Origin: Streptococcus lactarius
GTDB lineage: Bacteria; Bacillota; Bacilli; Lactobacillales; Streptococcaceae
Reading direction: 5' to 3'
Assembly: GCF_016642265.1 (NCBI RefSeq)
Contig: NZ_MRXX01000003.1
Span: 1 to 18,510, forward strand
Length of the DNA stretch: 18,510 nt
The position numbers were made by a program, and so were the translations under genes. The notes below the pieces were generated by a model. The model had not been told where the DNA came from, ran no database searches, and worked only from the letters and a program-made list of their open reading frames with translations. Below, one piece after another: positions 14,849-18,510 of the stretch (position 1 is the stretch's first letter; every line of letters starts with the position of its first letter).

Positions 14849-15655
14849 TTATTCAGTTTTATTTGAATATTGTACTTCAGGTTTGACAAAGAGGCGACCC
14901 TCCCCCAAATCAATCAAGGAAACCTGTGCTTGGTAGAAGTGACTAAGGATAGAAGGAGTAAGGATATTTTCCTTTGGTCCTTGGTCCACGACTTGGCCAT
15001 CTTTGAGCAAGAGGACATGGGTCATGTCTTTGGTAATTTCCTCAGCATGGTGGGTGACGTAGAGGATGGTAGGAGCATGCTTCAACTCTTTGATATGGTG
15101 GATCTGCTGGAGTAACTTTTCTCTAGCAAAGAGATCAAGACCGCTTGAGGCTTCATCAAAAATGATCAGATCTGGCTGGTCCATGAGGCTTCGTGCAATG
15201 AGAACCGTCTGTTTTTCTCCTTGAGAGAGTTCACGGTATTTTCGTCCAATCAAAGAGCGGGCTCCAATCGAAGTCAACATATCGCGTGCCCAGCCCAATT
15301 CTTTCTCTCCATAAGCCGTATACAAAATACTACTTTTGTATTGCCCGGTCAGGACAATCTGTTCTGTGAGGAGGTGTTCGGACAGTCTTTCTGAGATAAA
15401 AGAGCTGACAACACCAATGCGTTTCCGAAGCTCAGGGATGCCACCTTCCCCAAAACGAGTTCCAAGGACTGTTACCTGACCTGAACTAGCCCAGTATTCT
15501 GACATGAGAAGCTTTAGAAGGGTTGATTTTCCGGCCCCGTTGAGACCTAAAATGGCCCAGCATTCCTTTTCTTTCACCTGCCAGTTGATTTTTTTTAATA
15601 ACGTTTTTCCATTGCGGATGAAATGAACGTCTTTTAGTTCAATTAAATTCGTCAT
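14849..15655 (-). CDS. ABC transporter ATP-binding protein (orphan, YlmA-like)
   Basis: A 268-residue ABC ATPase. Walker A is GLNGAGKST (37-45), the signature is LSQGE (143-147), Walker B is LIIFDE (163-168) with E168 the catalytic base, the D-loop is SGLD (171-174) and the H-loop VTHH (H202/H203). At the Q-loop position the usual Gln appears to be replaced (IGVVSSFIS, about 80-88), as I recall for the ModF/YlmA-type group. No permease or binding protein is adjacent: the gene is convergent with the antiporter and divergent from a PerM-family gene. It may therefore work with a distant permease or be a non-transport ABC ATPase. Start at 15655 with AAAGGA seven bases upstream. A complete gene. 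Confidence 0.88.
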   Translation of the reverse strand: MTNLIELKDVHFIRNGKTLLKKINWQVKEKECWAILGLNGAGKSTLLKLLMSEYWASSGQVTVLGTRFGEGGIPELRKRIGVVSSFISERLSEHLLTEQIVLTGQYKSSILYTAYGEKELGWARDMLTSIGARSLIGRKYRELSQGEKQTVLIARSLMDQPDLIIFDEASSGLDLFAREKLLQQIHHIKELKHAPTILYVTHHAEEITKDMTHVLLLKDGQVVDQGPKENILTPSILSHFYQAQVSLIDLGEGRLFVKPEVQYSNKTE

Positions 15656-15685
15656 AACTTTATCCTTTTGATTAAAATCTCCTTT

Positions 15686-15694
15686 ATTCTATCA
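15686..15694 (-). promoter_or_regulatory. Extended -10 promoter of the ABC ATPase gene
   Basis: On the minus strand TGATAGAAT is an extended -10; the predicted start is near 15679, giving a UTR of about 24 nt that contains AAAGGA. No clear -35. Confidence 0.62.
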
Positions 15695-15701
15695 TAAAAT
15701 A

Positions 15702-15710
15702 TGGTAGAAT
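15702..15710 (+). promoter_or_regulatory. Extended -10 promoter of the AI-2E/PerM family gene
   Basis: TGGTAGAAT (15702-15710), predicted start near 15717, immediately before the AGGAGG RBS, so the mRNA leader is only about 13 nt. The -35 region is poor. Confidence 0.62.
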
Positions 15711-15729
15711 AGAAAACAGGAGGTAAGGA

Positions 15730-16857
15730 ATGTTTCGAAATAGTAAATTGTTATTCTGGACATGTGAGATCTTATTATTGACAGTGATTTTCTACATTTG
15801 GAGATCCATGGGAGCCTTGATTGCCCCATTTGTGTCCGTTTTGAATACCATCCTCTTGCCATTTTTGATTGCAGGTTTCTTATATTACATTACAAATCCA
15901 ATTGTTGAGTTATTGGAGAAATACTTAAAGATTAAGCGAATTTTTGGAATTTTGATCACCCTAGTTATCTTGTTCAGTACCATCGGTTTAGGGATATTCT
16001 ATCTTCTTCCTATCTTGATCAATCAGCTATCCAGCTTGATCAATTCGACGCAAGGTCTCTATTGGGAAGTCCAAAGCTTGGTTCGAAAACTCTCAACCAA
16101 TGCCTTGTTTCAAAATATCAATATTCAATCAACCATTCAACAGTTGAATCTCTCCTACATGGATATCCTCCAAAATCTTTTGAACAGTGTTACCAATAGT
16201 TTGGGTAGTGTGCTCACTACTATTGTCAATACGGTCTTTATTTTGATCATGACACCGATCTTTTTGGTTTACTTCCTCGTAGATGGGAAGAAGCTACTTC
16301 CGATGTTGGAGCGGACCATCCTACGAAATGACAAACTACAAATTTCGAGTTTGTTGGTTAGTCTCAATCAAACAGTTTCACGTTATATCAGCGGTATTTC
16401 GATCGATGCCTTGATCATAGGGACCCTCGCTTATATTGGTTATAGTTTTATCGGCTTGAAGTATGCCTTGGTCTTTGCCATTTTCTCAGCCTTTGCCAAT
16501 CTCATTCCTTATGTGGGACCAACAATTGGCTTGATCCCGATGATCATTACCTACGCGTTTACGGATATGGATATGATGGTCAAAGCCGTCATTTATATGT
16601 TGATTATTCAGCAGATCGACGGGAATATCCTCTATCCTCGAATCGTTGGAGGTGTGATGAAGGTCCATCCGATTACGATCATGGTCCTCTTGTTACTCTC
16701 TAGTAACATCTACGGGATTATCGGGATGTTAGTTGCAATTCCAGTCTATTCGATCGGTAAGGAAATCATCAAATTCTTGATGAATCTTTATGACAACCAT
16801 CGAGCGGCAAAAGAACAAAAGAAAAAAGAAGAATTTGGAATCATTAACAAATCATAG
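15730..16857 (+). CDS. AI-2E/PerM family membrane protein
   Basis: A 375-residue integral membrane protein of the AI-2E transporter family (PF01594, former DUF20/UPF0118). It has about seven or eight hydrophobic segments: two at the N-terminus (roughly 8-25 and 32-55), one at about 68-95, then a large soluble region (about 100-160), and the C-terminal bundle. The family signatures are NLIPYVGPTIG (from N257) and QQIDGNILYPRIVGG (from Q294), followed by HPITIMVLLL. Members include autoinducer-2 exporters and Na+(Li+)/H+ antiporters; which applies here is unknown. RBS AGGAGGT (15718-15724) and ATG at 15730. Transcribed alone, ending in a strong terminator, and divergent from the ABC ATPase gene. 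Confidence 0.9.
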   Translation: MFRNSKLLFWTCEILLLTVIFYIWRSMGALIAPFVSVLNTILLPFLIAGFLYYITNPIVELLEKYLKIKRIFGILITLVILFSTIGLGIFYLLPILINQLSSLINSTQGLYWEVQSLVRKLSTNALFQNINIQSTIQQLNLSYMDILQNLLNSVTNSLGSVLTTIVNTVFILIMTPIFLVYFLVDGKKLLPMLERTILRNDKLQISSLLVSLNQTVSRYISGISIDALIIGTLAYIGYSFIGLKYALVFAIFSAFANLIPYVGPTIGLIPMIITYAFTDMDMMVKAVIYMLIIQQIDGNILYPRIVGGVMKVHPITIMVLLLLSSNIYGIIGMLVAIPVYSIGKEIIKFLMNLYDNHRAAKEQKKKEEFGIINKS

Positions 16858-16891
16858 ACTCTAAGGCCCAAAGAGGCTTTAGAGTTTTTTT
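16858..16891 (+). terminator. Rho-independent terminator of the AI-2E/PerM family gene
   Basis: ACTCTAAGGCC (16858-16868) pairs with GGCTTTAGAGT (16875-16885) with one G-U pair, loop CAAAGA, followed by T7. It starts one base after the stop codon. Confidence 0.93.
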
Positions 16892-16921
16892 AGACATTTT
16901 TGTAAAAAATGCATCTAAAAG

Positions 16922-16950
16922 TCAACAAGTCCTATAAAATGTGTTAAAAT
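16922..16950 (+). promoter_or_regulatory. Promoter of the Mga-family regulator
   Basis: -35-like TCAACA (16922-16927), a 17-bp spacer and an extended -10 TGTTAAAAT (16942-16950), with predicted start near 16957 and a 33-nt leader carrying AGGTAGGG as RBS. The 16892-16950 region is very AT-rich and could hold a curved operator, as Mga-type regulators prefer bent DNA. Confidence 0.62.
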
Positions 16951-16989
16951 AAAGGTATTTTAAAGATAAAATGAAAAAGGTAGGGAAAG

Positions 16990-18471
16990 ATGAGACTCCT
17001 TTTATCGAAAAAACAAAGACGCCAATTGGAATTATTGGAAATCTTGATCAAGGAAAAAAGATGGTTTCATTTGAAAGAATTGGCTAAACGCCTGGATTGC
17101 ACGGAGCGTTCCTTAAAAGAAGATTTATCCAATCTTCGTAGTACGTTTACCGAGTTTTTGATTGAGTCCTCAACAAACGGGATCAAAATCAGTTATGAAG
17201 ATTCGGTGGGATTAGAGGTGGTGTACCATCACTTCTTTAAAGAATCACAAGCATTTGCTTTGATTGAATATCTTTTTTTCCATAAAGATGTATCCAATGA
17301 CTATATCTGTAGAAAATTTGATCTTAGTTACCAATCATTCTATCGTTTGATCCGTACCATTAATCAAAAGCTCCAAACCAAGTATAATGTAAAAATTGAT
17401 TTGAAACCTTTAAATCTGGTTGGAGATGAAACGGATGTTCGTTTCTTCTATGCCCAATATTTTGCAGAGCGATATTACTATATGGAGTGGCCTTTCCCTG
17501 AGTTCAAGGAAAATGCCGTAACCGATTTGATCACTTTCTTCTTTAAGCTCTACGGCTATCCTTTAACCTTCTCAGTTATCAAGTCTTATAAGGTGCTCTT
17601 GACGGTTTATTTGTCCCGTATCAAGCAAGGTTATTTCATCGATATGCCGACCACCTTTGATGAATACAAGGATCAGTATCAAGGGGTGACCAATGTTGAA
17701 GAGATGTTGCGTTATTTCAGTTTGCAGCTGGGGGTTGAGTTGAATGAAAAAGTGCTAGAGCAGTTCTTCATTATCTTTATTCAAGAGAATTTCTATTTTA
17801 GCCCAGAGAGTCTTATTGAAGCAGCGGAAACAGACCAATATGCCAAAGAATCGACGAATTTGATCCGAAAGATGTTCAAGGATCTTTGCAAGACCTATGA
17901 TTTGGAAATTGAAAACCTGGATGAAATGTTGATGCACGTTCACAATACGGCCCATCTGGGGCGTAAGGAATTGTTCTCCGAGTTTCTCTTATTTGATACC
18001 AAAACCAATACCAATGATGACTTTATGAGTATCTTCCCAGCCTTTTATGACGATTTGAAGGCAGATCTGATAGCTTATATGGAGACGATGCAACACGATC
18101 TGAACGAAGAGATCTTAAAGCACATGATCTACACGGTATACACTCACTGGGAACGCCTCTTGCCACAGTTATTGCGCCGTCGGAAATCGATTAAGGTCTT
18201 GATCATTAGTCGTTTTGATGATCACCATGCCAAATCCATGATTGACTTCCTTGATTTCTACTGTACCGATAACTTTGAATTCACCCAGATGATCAAGTAC
18301 AATCTAACGGTGGAAGATATCGAAGCTTCAGATGCAGATGTTGTGGTGGCCAACTTTATGATGCCAGAATTAAAGAAAAAACCATTTATTTGTACAAGCA
18401 GCCTATCATCACTCGAGTTGGTTGAAAAACTCAATGCCTTCTTTTATGATTTTACAAGTGCAGAACACTAG
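16990..18471 (+). CDS. Mga/AtxA-family transcriptional regulator (MgaSpn-like)
   Basis: A 493-residue transcription factor, the same length as I recall for pneumococcal MgaSpn and strongly resembling it. N-terminal winged helix-turn-helix at about 15-65 (LKELAKRLDCTERSLKEDL); second HTH (Mga type) at about 100-130 (CRKFDLSYQSFYRLIRTI); a PRD-like middle region (about 165-390) with HNTAHLGRKELF carrying a candidate regulatory His; and an EIIB-like C-terminal domain (about 395-490, IKVLIISRFDDHHAKSM). Proteins of this type sense sugar/PTS status through His phosphorylation of the PRDs and control virulence or metabolic genes. It has its own promoter. The target is not shown here; the downstream neighbour lies outside the window. 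Confidence 0.9.
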   Translation: MRLLLSKKQRRQLELLEILIKEKRWFHLKELAKRLDCTERSLKEDLSNLRSTFTEFLIESSTNGIKISYEDSVGLEVVYHHFFKESQAFALIEYLFFHKDVSNDYICRKFDLSYQSFYRLIRTINQKLQTKYNVKIDLKPLNLVGDETDVRFFYAQYFAERYYYMEWPFPEFKENAVTDLITFFFKLYGYPLTFSVIKSYKVLLTVYLSRIKQGYFIDMPTTFDEYKDQYQGVTNVEEMLRYFSLQLGVELNEKVLEQFFIIFIQENFYFSPESLIEAAETDQYAKESTNLIRKMFKDLCKTYDLEIENLDEMLMHVHNTAHLGRKELFSEFLLFDTKTNTNDDFMSIFPAFYDDLKADLIAYMETMQHDLNEEILKHMIYTVYTHWERLLPQLLRRRKSIKVLIISRFDDHHAKSMIDFLDFYCTDNFEFTQMIKYNLTVEDIEASDADVVVANFMMPELKKKPFICTSSLSSLELVEKLNAFFYDFTSAEH

Positions 18472-18510
18472 AGAGTGGGACAGAAATCGGTCATTCGTTA
18501 GAATTCGATT
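18472..18510. repeat. Start of a probable dispersed intergenic repeat, cut by the window end
   Basis: Directly after the Mga-family stop comes AGAGTGGGACAGAAATCGG and a segment ending GAATTCGATT. AAATCG (18484-18489) and the closing CGATT can pair, suggesting a long hairpin that continues past the window. I recall very similar GTGGGACAGAAATCG-type sequence in many intergenic regions of oral streptococci, but could not verify it here. Confidence 0.45.

Larger units (their letters stand above)
15686..15710. repeat. Near-palindrome covering both divergent -10 elements
   Basis: ATTCTATCAT (15686-15695) and ATGGTAGAAT (15701-15710) are inverted copies with one mismatch, separated by AAAAT. Each arm is the extended -10 of one of the two divergent genes. 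Confidence 0.75.

Noticed and set aside
1..18510. CRISPR array, prophage, insertion sequence or origin of replication
   Set aside because: No regularly spaced repeats, transposase, integrase, phage genes or DnaA-box clusters were seen in the window.

Overview
The window is a piece of a low-GC Gram-positive chromosome, almost certainly a viridans-group Streptococcus. The evidence is protein-level resemblance as I remember it (RlmCD, RecX, the TIGR01212 radical SAM protein, MnmM, ValRS and an MgaSpn-like regulator all look pneumococcus/mitis/sanguinis-like), strong Shine-Dalgarno sites, and very heavy use of extended -10 promoters (TGnTAnAAT). The species cannot be fixed from the sequence alone. 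I see no IS element, prophage, CRISPR array or integrase; most of this is core genome.

Layout. (1) 29-195: two tRNA genes, Arg(ACG) and Pro(TGG), with a terminator. (2) 288-2500, minus strand: an NtdP-type nucleotide phosphatase (old DUF402) under its own promoter, and an aph(3')-like kinase followed by recX as an apparent two-gene operon. (3) 2556-5777, plus strand: rlmCD (23S rRNA m5U methyltransferase with an Fe-S cluster), a DUF1858 protein, a DUF438/hemerythrin-like/PAS protein and a DUF1912 protein, overlapping or tightly spaced. (4) 5835-6305: a basic protein with a helix-hairpin-helix end and its own promoter. (5) 6322-10979: a T-box riboswitch operon ending in valS. Between riboswitch and valS lie a flavin-reductase-like gene, a GNAT acetyltransferase and a very AT-rich RNase H-like gene that looks acquired. 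(6) 10979-14796: radical SAM protein (ytqA-like), mnmM, a small unknown helical protein and a CPA1 Na+/H+ antiporter, all overlapping or closely spaced. (7) 14849-15655, minus strand: an orphan ABC ATPase, divergent from (8) 15730-16857, an AI-2E/PerM-family membrane protein. (9) 16990-18471: an Mga/AtxA-family regulator, then the start of what looks like a dispersed intergenic repeat cut by the window end.

The genes are mostly concerned with translation: tRNAs, rRNA m5U methylation, ValRS under tRNA-sensing control, and tRNA wobble-uridine methylation (MnmM). The most unusual points are: predicted leaderless mRNAs from two back-to-back promoters (aph and rlmCD) and from a third promoter (ytqA-like) built against the valS terminator; a resistance-type kinase sharing an operon with recX; the AT-rich RNase H-like gene lodged in the T-box/valS operon; the DUF1858-DUF438-DUF1912 group tied to rlmCD; and a near-palindromic divergent promoter at 15686-15710. 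I did not find a clear-cut new multi-gene defence or biosynthetic system. The DUF1858/DUF438/DUF1912 group and the RNase H-like gene are the best candidates for undescribed biology.
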